Of a stretch of 64,000 nt of DNA, positions 1 through 8,294 are shown piece after piece (the stretch's first letter is position 1; each line of letters begins with the position of its first letter). The notes beneath the pieces are model-generated. The model saw only the letters and a program-made list of their open reading frames with translations. It ran no database searches and had not been told where the DNA came from. This stretch comes from Cryomorphaceae bacterium. Lineage in GTDB: Bacteria; Bacteroidota; Bacteroidia; Flavobacteriales_D; Cryomorphaceae. The position numbers were made by a program, and so were the translations under genes. Where the stretch lies: assembly GCA_003565555.1 (NCBI GenBank), contig PXBH01000054.1, forward strand, positions 1 to 64,000, given 5' to 3'.

Positions 1-1
1 A

Positions 2-1765
2 TACCTCAACGGCGACAATTTTGACAATGCCGAGACCGTACCCGAAGCATGCGGAGAAGACGACGGATTCGGCGGGTTCAACCGCGCTTTTGAAATGCCC
101 GAAGAGGATACCGTCCTCGACCTTGTTTGTTTCGGAGCTTGCGGTCCGTGTGAAGTCATCGAGCCGGGAGATCCGGTCGATGTCACCTTTGCCGTTGACG
201 CGTCACTGATTACCACAGATCCTGCGGGAATGCACATCTCGGGCAGCTTTAATGATTTCATCCCGGAGGCTATGGAAGAGCAAGGCGACGGAATTTGGAC
301 TTTCACTGCGGCCATTGCTTCGGGAACGGAAGCCACATGGAAATTTATTAACGGTGACACGCCGGCCGGCGAAGAAGGCGTACCTGCAGAATGCGGGGAG
401 GATGACGGATTCGGCGGATTTAACCGTTCGCTGCTCGTTCCCGCCGAGGATACCGTGCTCGACCCGGTATGTTTCGCATCATGCGGACCGTGCGAGACCG
501 AGCCCGGCGGAAATGTCAATGTGACCTTCTTTGTGGACATGAGTTTGGAAGAAATCGACCCGCTCGGGGTCGGCATTTCGGGATCATTTAACGGCTTCGC
601 TTTTCAGGAAATGATCGATCAGGGTGCGGGACTGTACTCCTTCACGGCCGAATTGGAATCGGGAGTAACGTACGAATACAAGTTTCGCAACGGCGACGAA
701 TTTGAAAATCCGCCTGCGGCATGCGGCCTCGGTGACTTCAACAACCGCGTGGTGACTGTGGGAGAAACGGACATGGTTCTGGACATTGACTGCTACAGCG
801 CCTGCGGCCCCTGTGACGATCCCGTTGAGCAGGTAACCCTCACCCTTCAGGTAGATGCCTCGCAAATCGAGATTGACGCGACGGGTATGCACATTGCCGG
901 AAACTTCAACGGCTTCACACCGGAACCCATGCAATTCGGCGGAAATGACATTTACGTGTTCGAAGCGCAAGTGGACCCGGGCTCCGTGGTACTTTGGAAA
1001 TTCCTCAACGGAGACAATTTCGACGGCGCGGAAACGGTACCCGTGGAATGCGGCGAACCCGACGGTTTCGGCGGTTTCAACCGCGAATTTACCATGCCGG
1101 CGGCTGATTTCGTATTTGACCCCGTTTGTTTCGGAAGCTGCACGGCTTGTGTCAGCGCACCGGAAGATGTAAGCGTGACGTTTAATGTGGATGCCTCCTC
1201 CCTCGTTGCGATTTCGCCGGAAGGTATCCACATTGCCGGGAATTTCAACGGTTTTGCGCCTGAGCCTATGACGGACGCGGGAGACAACGTTTACACCATC
1301 ACCGTGGACGTCGAGCCCGGAACTACGCTCCTTTGGAAATACCTCAACGGAGACGATTTCGAGCTTGCGGAAACGGTTCCCGAGGAATGCGGTGAGGACG
1401 ACGGTTTCGGAGGTTTTAACCGAGTATTTAATGTCCCCGCACTCGATCAGGTGCTCGATTTGGTCTGCTTCAATTTATGCGGTCCCTGCGAGGACGTCTC
1501 TGTCTTCAATACGGAGGCACCGGAGTCATTTCAGGTATTTCCCAATCCGAACAACGGAGAGTTTTCACTGGTTGCCCCGAGAAACGGTGCGGTAGATCTG
1601 CGCATTTACGATTTGAGCGGACGTTTGGTGCACGCCAACCGCTTCCTGACGGTAGAAGGCGATGTGGTCAACTACAATCGTGCAATGCTCGAAAACGGAT
1701 ACTACGTGGCGGAGCTTCGCTACGAGGACCGAATTTACAGCAGTAAAATTTTGGTAAAACGCTAA
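2..1765 (+). CDS. T9SS type A sorting protein with tandem CBM-like repeats (5'-truncated)
   Basis: The frame is open from base 2, so the gene begins before the window and its N-terminus is missing. What remains is the end of one repeat plus four full repeats (about 168-498, 498-820, 823-1155, 1156-1495) of some 110 residues. Each has a beta-rich core (VTFNVDAS, then IHIAGNFNGF, then LLWKYLNGD), a cysteine near ECGEDDGFGGFNR in most copies, and a closing VCFxxCGPC-type motif. The core resembles the early-set/CBM48-CBM20 fold that binds starch-like glycans; that is inference from pattern. The last 85 residues are a type A T9SS sorting domain: VFPNPNNGEF, then IYDLSGRLV, then a final SSKILVKR. 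The protein is therefore expected to cross the outer membrane and be displayed or released. A terminator follows directly. Confidence 0.85.
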   Translation, partial: YLNGDNFDNAETVPEACGEDDGFGGFNRAFEMPEEDTVLDLVCFGACGPCEVIEPGDPVDVTFAVDASLITTDPAGMHISGSFNDFIPEAMEEQGDGIWTFTAAIASGTEATWKFINGDTPAGEEGVPAECGEDDGFGGFNRSLLVPAEDTVLDPVCFASCGPCETEPGGNVNVTFFVDMSLEEIDPLGVGISGSFNGFAFQEMIDQGAGLYSFTAELESGVTYEYKFRNGDEFENPPAACGLGDFNNRVVTVGETDMVLDIDCYSACGPCDDPVEQVTLTLQVDASQIEIDATGMHIAGNFNGFTPEPMQFGGNDIYVFEAQVDPGSVVLWKFLNGDNFDGAETVPVECGEPDGFGGFNREFTMPAADFVFDPVCFGSCTACVSAPEDVSVTFNVDASSLVAISPEGIHIAGNFNGFAPEPMTDAGDNVYTITVDVEPGTTLLWKYLNGDDFELAETVPEECGEDDGFGGFNRVFNVPALDQVLDLVCFNLCGPCEDVSVFNTEAPESFQVFPNPNNGEFSLVAPRNGAVDLRIYDLSGRLVHANRFLTVEGDVVNYNRAMLENGYYVAELRYEDRIYSSKILVKR

Positions 1766-1790
1766 ATTGCTCAATGTAAATCACGTCAAA

Positions 1791-1818
1791 GCCGCTCTCT
1801 CGGGAGCGGCTTTTTTTT
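1791..1818 (+). terminator. Rho-independent terminator
   Basis: GCCGCTCT and GGAGCGGC pair (8 bp including one T-G pair) around a CTCG loop and are followed by eight T residues. It ends the upstream T9SS gene just before the convergent thioesterase gene. Confidence 0.9.
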
Positions 1819-1820
1819 GT

Positions 1821-2225
1821 TCAAAGGTTTGACCCGCCTTTGCTGAGTCGGTCGCGCACATATTCGACTTCTGTTTTGCCGTGGGGTGCGGGCTTCCCGT
1901 CGGGGCCGAGATTAACCATCACGATTCTCTCGATCATCAAGACGTCGGCGCGTGTAATCTTATTGCGCACAACACAGCGGAGGGATATGGAGGAAGTACC
2001 GAAATCGATCACCTCTATACCCAATTCAATCACATCGCCCTGTACCGGTGCAGAGATGAAATTGATCTCTGAAATGAATTTTGTGACGATATGCGGGTTT
2101 TCGAGTTGAACAATGGTGTAAAGCGCTGCCTCTTCATCGATCCAGGCCAAAAGTCGGCCGCCGAAAAGTGTGCCGTTCGGATTGAGGTCTTCGGGTTTTA
2201 CCCATTTTCTTGTGTGGAAATTCAT
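1821..2225 (-). CDS. Acyl-CoA thioesterase, hotdog fold
   Basis: A 134-residue single hotdog domain that probably hydrolyses acyl-CoA to free acid and CoA in the cytoplasm. The diagnostic N-terminal segment NPNGTLFGG (residues 15-23) is followed by the helix LLAWIDEEA, whose D30/E31 lie where the catalytic acid of YciA/ACOT-type thioesterases sits. The central strands ISEINFISAP and GDVIELGIEV fit the family, as does the length. Chain-length preference cannot be read from sequence. It is monocistronic and converges on the upstream terminator. Confidence 0.85.
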   Translation of the reverse strand: MNFHTRKWVKPEDLNPNGTLFGGRLLAWIDEEAALYTIVQLENPHIVTKFISEINFISAPVQGDVIELGIEVIDFGTSSISLRCVVRNKITRADVLMIERIVMVNLGPDGKPAPHGKTEVEYVRDRLSKGGSNL

Positions 2226-2267
2226 GCGCAGCGTTTATGTTCACGAATTTCTATCCGCGAAAAATTC

Positions 2268-2297
2268 TTGACAAAACTATAAAACGCGGTATTTTTG
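2268..2297 (+). promoter_or_regulatory. Bacteroidota-type promoter before endonuclease I
   Basis: TTG at 2268-2270, 19 bases, then TATTTTTG at 2290-2297, matching TTG-N(17-23)-TAnnTTTG. The -7 element ends only four bases before the ATG at 2302, so transcription from here would give a leaderless or nearly leaderless message. Confidence 0.5.
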
Positions 2298-2301
2298 GTA
2301 C

Positions 2302-3423
2302 ATGAAATATGCATTTACCGCTGTTCCGGTCATAGTGTCCTTTATTTCTTCGGGTCAAATCCCATCGTACTACAGCGATACCGATTTGACCCTGAGCGGC
2401 ACAGAACTTCGTGATGCCCTGAGCACAAAGCTGCAGACTTCCGTTTTTATTACCTACACCTCGGGCATTCATTTTGACACTTGGGATGCCTTGCGCATTT
2501 GCGATGAAAATCCCGATAACGAGGCCGAGGTGCTCTTGATCTACGGGTGGGAGGACGGAAGCGACGGCGACGTGACAAACGATCGCAGCCGCGGCAAGTT
2601 TGACAACGGCAATGCGGCGGGGCTCTGGAATCGGGAGCATGTATTCCCGCGCTCAAGAGCTGTTCCGCCGCTGACGACCGAAAATCCCGGGCCCGGCACC
2701 GACATACACAACCTAAGGCCCTGTGACGTGCAGACCAACACCCTGCGCAGCAATTTGAAATTTATTGCCGGCAACGGAAATGCCGGAATTACGGGAGAGG
2801 GGTGGTACCCCGGGGATGAGTGGAAGGGCGACGCAGCACGGATGGTGATGTACATGTACCTTCGCTACAACGGAGACGGAAGCAGCCCCGCCGAAACTTC
2901 CTGTCTTCCGACCGAAACAGGCATCGGAGCGGTGAACGATGTAGACCCGAATATGGTCAACCTCTTTCTGGAGTGGAATGCTGCGGATCCTGTATCCGAG
3001 ACGGAAATTGCACGCAATGCCCTCTCCGAAATCCATCAAAACAACCGCAACCCTTTCATTGACAACCCCGCACTCGCAACCGCCATTTGGGGAGGACCCC
3101 TTGCAGAAGATTTTTGGGAAATTCTCCCTCCCGATCCGAGCACCTTTGAATTTGAGCTTGATGCAATGGTTTTGAACAACGGTGTCATCCTTCAATGGAC
3201 TGCATTGCCGGGATCGGTGGGCTGTCAGGTAAAAGGCGGAATAGCCGGCGGGAGTGATTCTTTCGTAAAAAATATCAATCAGGCAGAAGCATCATCCCTT
3301 TTCGTTCCGGAAGCAAAAATCAAACCCGGAAGAAGTTACCAATGGCGGGTGCGGTGCGCACTGGGCAACAATCCCGTTACGGGCCTCACTCCTTTTTCGG
3401 ATTATCACGTATTCGATTATTAA
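2302..3423 (+). CDS. Secreted endonuclease I family nuclease
   Basis: A 373-residue protein with an N-terminal hydrophobic signal peptide (about residues 1-19) and an endonuclease I (EndA/NucM, beta-beta-alpha metal) domain at about residues 20-275. The active-site motif WNREHVFPRS places the general-base histidine at H113. DIHNLRP (H136) and the N-x-R-S-N segment that follows are the other family hallmarks, with GDAARMVMYMYLRY after them. The last 85 residues look like a fibronectin type III domain (VILQWTALPG ... YQWRVRCA). There is no T9SS sorting domain, so it probably stays periplasmic or leaves by another route. Likely role: non-specific degradation of extracellular DNA or RNA for nutrients. 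The start is set by the signal peptide. Confidence 0.87.
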   Translation: MKYAFTAVPVIVSFISSGQIPSYYSDTDLTLSGTELRDALSTKLQTSVFITYTSGIHFDTWDALRICDENPDNEAEVLLIYGWEDGSDGDVTNDRSRGKFDNGNAAGLWNREHVFPRSRAVPPLTTENPGPGTDIHNLRPCDVQTNTLRSNLKFIAGNGNAGITGEGWYPGDEWKGDAARMVMYMYLRYNGDGSSPAETSCLPTETGIGAVNDVDPNMVNLFLEWNAADPVSETEIARNALSEIHQNNRNPFIDNPALATAIWGGPLAEDFWEILPPDPSTFEFELDAMVLNNGVILQWTALPGSVGCQVKGGIAGGSDSFVKNINQAEASSLFVPEAKIKPGRSYQWRVRCALGNNPVTGLTPFSDYHVFDY

Positions 3424-3744
3424 ATGCCTATTATGCATAGGGTTACAGCGCAGTGACGGCAGGGCCGGTAAACAGGGCCGGAGCTCCTGTTCGAAACAGT
3501 AATCCACTGCGAATGTACCGACTGCGGTTTTTGCAAACTTTTAAATGCAAAAGGCCGAAAAATTTTTTTATCTTTTCCGAAGAGCGGCGAAGTCAAAGCA
3601 ATGTTTGTGATGCTTTTACTTAACTTTGTATCGCACTGCATCTCTTTTACAGTCCGAAGAAAAACGAATGAGACTAAATTCGGTGCAGTGTAAAAGCCGG
3701 TGATTGTGAAAACAGAAAAATTTTAACCCTTAAAACCAAAAACC
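3424..3744. other. Non-coding spacer of 321 bases
   Basis: No convincing gene. The only open frame, on the minus strand, has no family-like pattern. A TAACTTTG element at 3621-3628 could be the -7 box for the YtxH operon, leaving an untranslated leader of roughly 110 bases; no TTG stands at the usual distance upstream. No clear terminator for the nuclease gene was found. Confidence 0.5.
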
Positions 3745-3978
3745 ATGAGCAACGAAAATTCAAGCGGAGCGTCGAAGATTTTACTCGCCTTTTTCGGCGG
3801 AATGGCTGCCGGTGTGGCTGCGGGTCTTTACCTGAACAGTGAGCACGGCAGAAAAATGCGTGACGAAGCGGCGGAAAAGATTTCCGAGTACGAGAAGATG
3901 ATCGAGGAAAAAGTGAAAGAAGCTTTTGAGGCGGCGAAGTCTAAGGCTGAATCTATCACCAAGGAAGTGAAAAAATGA
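3745..3978 (+). CDS. YtxH domain-containing protein
   Basis: A 77-residue protein with one N-terminal membrane helix (LLAFFGGMAAGVAAGLYL), the Y/F-L-x-x-x-x-G-R-K-x-R pattern of YtxH proteins (LNSEHGRKMRD), and a charged amphipathic C-terminal helix (KISEYEKMIEEKVKEAFEAA). YtxH proteins are general-stress or envelope-stress proteins of unknown biochemical role. Its stop overlaps the start of the next gene (ATGA), so the three genes here are probably translated as a coupled unit. Confidence 0.85.
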   Translation: MSNENSSGASKILLAFFGGMAAGVAAGLYLNSEHGRKMRDEAAEKISEYEKMIEEKVKEAFEAAKSKAESITKEVKK

Positions 3979-4322
3979 TCGGGAAAACCGGAAAGGCTTT
4001 AGGAGAAGCGGCGGAAGCCGCTTCTCTTTACACTCGGGCCGAAGCAGACCATTTCAAGTTACGGCTCGCCAAAGCGATCACGGTCTGGTCATCGAATATC
4101 ATCGCGATTTTCGTATTCATGCTCTGCGCGGTGCTTATACTGATTTTCGCCGGGCTGGCCGGGGCGATGTATCTGCAGCGATTCATGAGTCCGGAAGCCG
4201 CTTACCTGAGCATCTGCGGAATATATGCCCTGACGGGACTGCTCATTGCGGCATTCAGAAAAACGCTGATCGAACCCCTCATTTTAAAATCAACGCTGAA
4301 AGAACTCTTCGATGAGCCATAG
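3975..4322 (+). CDS. Phage-holin-family (YqjE-like) membrane protein
   Basis: A 115-residue protein with an amphipathic N-terminus and two predicted membrane helices at about residues 40-66 and 75-95, ending in a cytoplasmic tail (KTLIEPLILKSTLKELF). Size and layout fit the 'phage holin family'/YqjE group, which is chromosomal and usually unrelated to phage lysis. No endolysin or phage gene lies nearby. Its start overlaps the YtxH gene by four bases and its end overlaps the next gene by 11, which argues for co-translation. Confidence 0.75.
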   Translation: MIGKTGKALGEAAEAASLYTRAEADHFKLRLAKAITVWSSNIIAIFVFMLCAVLILIFAGLAGAMYLQRFMSPEAAYLSICGIYALTGLLIAAFRKTLIEPLILKSTLKELFDEP

Positions 4323-4593
4323 GTACAGTCACATTACGAGCATCGAAAAACTCGATGATGAAATGCTCAAACTGAAGCTGAAGAAAGAGATCATCCTGAA
4401 TGATCTGGGCAGCCACGTCAGTGATGTGCGCCGCAGTATTTTTACGGGAAGCAGTATTCTTTCGCTGATCATTGACCTGTTCAGCTCGGACAAGCCCGAA
4501 AATGAGTCCCCGGCCGATACTTTTGATAAAGCCGTAGCGTACACGGGTATGGCAGCGCAAATTCTTTCGGTAATAAATTCTCTTCGGAGATAA
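4312..4593 (+). CDS. Small protein of unknown function in the YtxH/holin operon
   Basis: A 93-residue protein I do not recognise. It has a charged, coiled-coil-prone N-terminus (residues 10-30, rich in K, L and E), a central hydrophobic stretch (SSILSLIIDLF) too short to be certain of a membrane span, and a C-terminal hydrophobic helix (GMAAQILSVINSL). It overlaps the end of the holin-like gene by 11 bases, so it very likely acts with YtxH and the holin-like protein at the inner membrane. Confidence 0.7.
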   Translation: MSHRYSHITSIEKLDDEMLKLKLKKEIILNDLGSHVSDVRRSIFTGSSILSLIIDLFSSDKPENESPADTFDKAVAYTGMAAQILSVINSLRR

Positions 4594-4645
4594 ACTTTAG
4601 CTCCGCCGCGCCCGTTTCTTATCCGCCCGGCGGGAATACTTTTTT

Positions 4646-6184
4646 ATGGAAGAAATAGGTAAGGTTGAATTGAGGCACTTGGTCGACTCAGACTACGATG
4701 CCCTCAAGCAGACCATGATAAAATCTTATGCCAATTGGCCCAACTCCTATTGGACAGAACAACACATCCACAAACTTCTCAAAACCTTTCCCGAAGGACA
4801 GATTGCAGTTTTAATCGACGGTGAAATTGTCGGCTGTGCCCTGTCGATAATTGTCAAGTACGATCTATTCGGCGATACCCACACCTACCGCAAGATTACG
4901 GGAAACTACACTTTTGACACCCATTCCCCGAAGGGTGATGTGCTATACGGTATCGACGTGTTTATCCTGCCTGAGTATCGAGGTTTGAGGCTGGGCAGGA
5001 GACTCTATGATGCGCGCAAGGAACTTGCGGAACAGCGCAATCTCCGCGCCATTCGCTTCGGCGGAAGGATTCCGGATTTTCACAAATACCCCGAGCTCAG
5101 CCCCAAAGAATATATCGACAAAGTCAAGCACAAAGAGATTCACGACCCCATCCTAAACTTTCAGCTGGCCAATGACTTTCATATCGTCAAAGTGCTCAAA
5201 AGTTATATCCAAGACGATGACGAGTCGCGCGGTTATGCCGTGCTTCTCGGGTGGGACAATATATACTACGAGAAGCCTTCGAGTAAAATCAGCGCCGACA
5301 AGTCCATTGTGAGGCTGGGCCTTATTCAATGGCAAATGCGCCTTTACGCGGGCATAGACGAGCTCTTTGATCAGGTTGAGTTCTTCGTAGATGCCGTTTC
5401 GGGTTATAAAAGCGATTTTGCCTTGTTTCCCGAATTCTTTAATGCTCCGCTGATGGCAGACTACAATCACCTTTCCGAGGCCGAAGCCATCCGAAAACTG
5501 GCGGAATATACCGATGAGATTCGTGAGCGTTTTCTGAATTTGGCAGTGTCGTACAACGTCAACATTGTGACGGGAAGCATGCCTGAGCTCAATGAAGACG
5601 GGCGCCTGTTTAACGTGGGATTTCTGTGCCGCAGGAACGGAACTTTTGAAAAGTACACCAAAATTCACGTTACTCCGGACGAATCACGCGCATGGGGACT
5701 CACCGGCGGTGAAACCGTAAAAGTGATCCAAACAGATTGCGGACCGGTAGGGGTGTTAATTTGCTACGACGTAGAATTTCCCGAGCTGCCGCGCCTTCTT
5801 GCGCAAGACGAAATGAAGATTCTTTTTGTCCCCTTTCTGACCGACACCCAAAACGGCTACTCACGTGTGCGCTATTGCGCCCGCGCGCGGGCCATAGAAA
5901 ATGAATGCTATGTGGCCATCGCAGGCAGTGTGGGCAACCTGCCGAAAGTAGAAAACATGGACATTCAATTCGCGCAGAGTGTCGTGTTCACTCCCTGTGA
6001 CTTTTCCTTTCCCACGAACGGGATCAAGGCAGAGGCAACGCCCAATTCAGAAATGATTCTCGTTGCCGATGTGGACTTGGATTTGCTGCGGGAGCTTCAT
6101 GAGTATGGAGCGGTGCGCAACCTGAAAGACCGCCGGGAAGATGTGTACAGTTTGAGCAGGGGGAAACAGAGCGACAAAAATTAA
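4646..6184 (+). CDS. GNAT acetyltransferase-nitrilase superfamily fusion
   Basis: A 512-residue two-domain enzyme. Residues 1-215 form a GNAT fold; the acetyl-CoA loop is YRGLRLGRRL (residues 111-120). Residues 220-490 form a carbon-nitrogen hydrolase (nitrilase/omega-amidase) domain with the Glu-Lys-Cys triad visible as E263 (LFPEFFN), K339 (EKYTKIH) and C373 (LICYDVEFPE). The hydrolase should cleave an amide or nitrile and the GNAT half should acetylate an amine. The arrangement suggests linked acylation and deacylation of a small amine or amide, but no substrate is evident. Such fusions are known in Bacteroidota and other bacteria. The gene stands alone, 52 bases after the previous one. 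Confidence 0.88.
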   Translation: MEEIGKVELRHLVDSDYDALKQTMIKSYANWPNSYWTEQHIHKLLKTFPEGQIAVLIDGEIVGCALSIIVKYDLFGDTHTYRKITGNYTFDTHSPKGDVLYGIDVFILPEYRGLRLGRRLYDARKELAEQRNLRAIRFGGRIPDFHKYPELSPKEYIDKVKHKEIHDPILNFQLANDFHIVKVLKSYIQDDDESRGYAVLLGWDNIYYEKPSSKISADKSIVRLGLIQWQMRLYAGIDELFDQVEFFVDAVSGYKSDFALFPEFFNAPLMADYNHLSEAEAIRKLAEYTDEIRERFLNLAVSYNVNIVTGSMPELNEDGRLFNVGFLCRRNGTFEKYTKIHVTPDESRAWGLTGGETVKVIQTDCGPVGVLICYDVEFPELPRLLAQDEMKILFVPFLTDTQNGYSRVRYCARARAIENECYVAIAGSVGNLPKVENMDIQFAQSVVFTPCDFSFPTNGIKAEATPNSEMILVADVDLDLLRELHEYGAVRNLKDRREDVYSLSRGKQSDKN

Positions 6185-6335
6185 CGGGTTTCCTTACAAC
6201 CTGAGTTCGGTCATTCTTCTGAAAACTCGACTGCTGCGGGCACATGCCGTTCGTTCGGATTAGCCTCGACGCAGCGCATCCCCGTGCTCCGGTACGCCCT
6301 CTGAGAACCGTATGAGCCTTCGCATTTCAGGAAGC

Positions 6336-7721
6336 TCAATCCGTTTTTACAAACTTTGCATTGATCACCTCCGCGCCGGAAGTGAGGACCAGAATGTACA
6401 TGCCCTGCGGAAGGTTGTGAATGTCGACAGTGATGAACTCACCGTAGCCGGCTGTGTGCTGTTCTTCCACTTTGGAGCCCGAAAGATTAAAAATCTCTGC
6501 GCGCACATCGGTAAAGACCCTTCCCGTGGTCTTGACCTGAATCTGATCACGGGCAGGATTGGGGAAGATGACGGCTTCAAGCTCCGGTTCCTCCTTCACA
6601 TTGAGTATGGTTCCGAGGTCGGCCTCCCATCGAAAAATGCCTCCCGAGGAAGCATTGACATTGGCGCCTCCCCACCCCGAGGTCAGCGAAGTAAATGCCA
6701 CGCAATTCATTCCCGGGTTGCCCTCCCATGACTCCCAGGTTTGACCGTGATCAAAAGTTATGGCGATTTCCTGAGAATTGCCTTCGTAGCCGTCGGTGAC
6801 CACGTAAGTCCCTTCCGTTCCCGGGATATACTGCACACATCTGGCAGTAGGCGATTCGGGTGCTGAAATTTGCGTCCATGAGGAACCGCCGTTTACCGTG
6901 ACGGCCGCTTGCTGCGGCTGAAAAGAGACAATCATACCCTGCAGCGCATCGCGAAATGCGACCGATGCCAAGCCGGCCACAGTAGATGATCCGGGCAGGT
7001 CTACGGGAAAACGTTGCCAGGAAGCACCGCGGTCGGGAGTGCGGTAGATATTGTTCTCGGTGGTCACAAACCAAAGGGTATCCGAGACTGCCGCATAGGT
7101 GTCATTGCCCGACAGGAGAAAATAGCTGTCGCCCTGAATCGGCGCGGGTACTTGAGGGTCGAAGAGTTCCTGCCAGGTATCTCCGCCGTCAGCCGTCCTG
7201 AATATTTTGATCATGTCTACAGAAGGTGAGCCGGTGCGCGGGCTGCCGAAAACAATGCCTTCGAGCGCGTTGAAGAAGTGAACATTTTGCACCCCTTTGC
7301 CCTGCTCGTTGAAAGGCCCCGGCACATCGGTCCAAGTTTGTCCGGAATCCGTAGTGTGAAAAAGTTTGGCCCGTCCCGGAGAGGGGTAGCGAAGGGCAAG
7401 GACCCAAGCCTCCGCGTCGCTTACGGCCTCGATTCTCACGGGGAGGTGGTTGCCGTCGGTTTCGGGCAAGGTCAGAATATCCCAGGTATTCCCTCCGTCA
7501 GAAGTGCGTGCCAGTTCTCGCACATCTTGGAAGGTCGGGTGGACAGGTGCCGCCCAAAGCCCTTCTTCCCCGACCGGGGATATGCTGAAGAAATTTCGCG
7601 GAGAATCCGGATTGATGACCATGCCCGGTCCTACATCCGTCCACTGCGCATGAGCGAAACTACCGCTTAGCAATGTGGCGAAAAAAAGAAAAATCGCGGG
7701 CAAATAACTTATTCTAACCAT
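6336..7721 (-). CDS. T9SS type A sorting protein with BNR/Asp-box repeats
   Basis: A 461-residue secreted protein. It has a signal peptide (residues 1-25, ending AHAQ) and a beta-propeller-like body with six Asp-boxes: SDGGNTW (74-80), TDSGQTW (124-130), ADGGDTW (177-183), PDRGASW (229-235), VNGGSSW (276-282) and FDHGQTW (323-329). A type A T9SS sorting domain follows from about residue 383 (VIFPNPARD, IFNLSGSKV, final NAKFVKTD). Asp-box propellers of the sialidase/Ycf48/sortilin type bind ligands or cleave glycans; no sialidase catalytic residues are apparent, so a binding role is likelier. The gene is monocistronic and converges with the nitrilase gene over 151 bases in which I see no strong terminator. 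Confidence 0.87.
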   Translation of the reverse strand: MVRISYLPAIFLFFATLLSGSFAHAQWTDVGPGMVINPDSPRNFFSISPVGEEGLWAAPVHPTFQDVRELARTSDGGNTWDILTLPETDGNHLPVRIEAVSDAEAWVLALRYPSPGRAKLFHTTDSGQTWTDVPGPFNEQGKGVQNVHFFNALEGIVFGSPRTGSPSVDMIKIFRTADGGDTWQELFDPQVPAPIQGDSYFLLSGNDTYAAVSDTLWFVTTENNIYRTPDRGASWQRFPVDLPGSSTVAGLASVAFRDALQGMIVSFQPQQAAVTVNGGSSWTQISAPESPTARCVQYIPGTEGTYVVTDGYEGNSQEIAITFDHGQTWESWEGNPGMNCVAFTSLTSGWGGANVNASSGGIFRWEADLGTILNVKEEPELEAVIFPNPARDQIQVKTTGRVFTDVRAEIFNLSGSKVEEQHTAGYGEFITVDIHNLPQGMYILVLTSGAEVINAKFVKTD

Positions 7722-7887
7722 CTCAAAGAAATTGTTCGCAACAAAAAAATTACGGGAATAGCTTTAGCAAGTTTACGACAAAGGGGGCAATTCCGCCACA
7801 AAGACCGCTGAAAGGCGAAGATTTCCCCGCGGAAATCTTGAGTGGAAAAGATGAATTTAGCTTTAATTCACACAAAATTAAACCGTT

Positions 7888-7921
7888 TTGGTCGGAGCAT
7901 CGAAAATTCGTCTATCTTTGT
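7888..7921 (+). promoter_or_regulatory. Probable promoter of the cold-shock gene
   Basis: TTTG at 7888-7891, 22 bases, then TATCTTTT at 7914-7921 (one base off TAnnTTTG), about 24 bases before the ATG. The 220-base spacer 7722-7944 holds nothing else recognisable. Confidence 0.5.
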
Positions 7922-7944
7922 GGCTCATTATTTACATTTTTACC

Positions 7945-8136
7945 ATGAACAACGGAACAGTTAAGTTCTTCAATGACTCCAAAGGATACGGATTCATTCG
8001 CGAGGACGACACACAGAAAGAGTACTTTGTACACGCAAAAGGACTCATCGATCAAATCAGCGAAAACGACCAAGTAACCTTCGAACTTCAGGAAGGTCGC
8101 AAAGGTCTCAACGCGGTAAACGTGAAGTTGGCATAA
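7945..8136 (+). CDS. Cold-shock domain protein
   Basis: A 63-residue single cold-shock domain (OB fold) with the two RNA-binding motifs KGYGFI (RNP1) and YFVHA (RNP2). Such proteins melt RNA secondary structure and aid translation in cold or growth transitions. I chose the ATG of MNNGTVKFF because the domain starts there; the open frame extends 19 codons further upstream, but only through the promoter region. It is a single-gene unit closed by a strong terminator. Confidence 0.93.
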   Translation: MNNGTVKFFNDSKGYGFIREDDTQKEYFVHAKGLIDQISENDQVTFELQEGRKGLNAVNVKLA

Positions 8137-8163
8137 GCGTTTGCCCTATACGTATTTGAAGAG

Positions 8164-8190
8164 AGAGCGCCCGAAAGGCGCTCTTTTTTT
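8164..8190 (+). terminator. Rho-independent terminator of the cold-shock gene
   Basis: AGAGCGCC pairs with GGCGCTCT around CGAAA, and a run of T residues continues to 8190. Confidence 0.9.
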
Positions 8191-8294
8191 GTTCCGTGTT
8201 TTTTGCTTGAGTTCGGTTGTTCTTCGGGATTCAGAAGGCTTGATGAAAAATTTTTCATGTGAAAGCAGCACGAAGCCTGCTTACCGCTCCCCTC

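Noticed and set aside
584-1231. Long minus-strand open frame opposite the CBM-like repeats
   Set aside because: It mirrors the repeats of the plus-strand gene, which has a clear T9SS sorting domain. The antisense product resembles no family.
3420-3641. Minus-strand open frame of 73 codons in the spacer after the nuclease
   Set aside because: No family pattern, no promoter, and composition like non-coding DNA.
3975-4322. Holin-like gene as evidence of a prophage
   Set aside because: No lysin, capsid, tail or integrase genes nearby; the YqjE-like family is a normal chromosomal one.
6185-6335. Terminator between the nitrilase and BNR genes
   Set aside because: I looked for paired stems with a T run on either strand and found none convincing.
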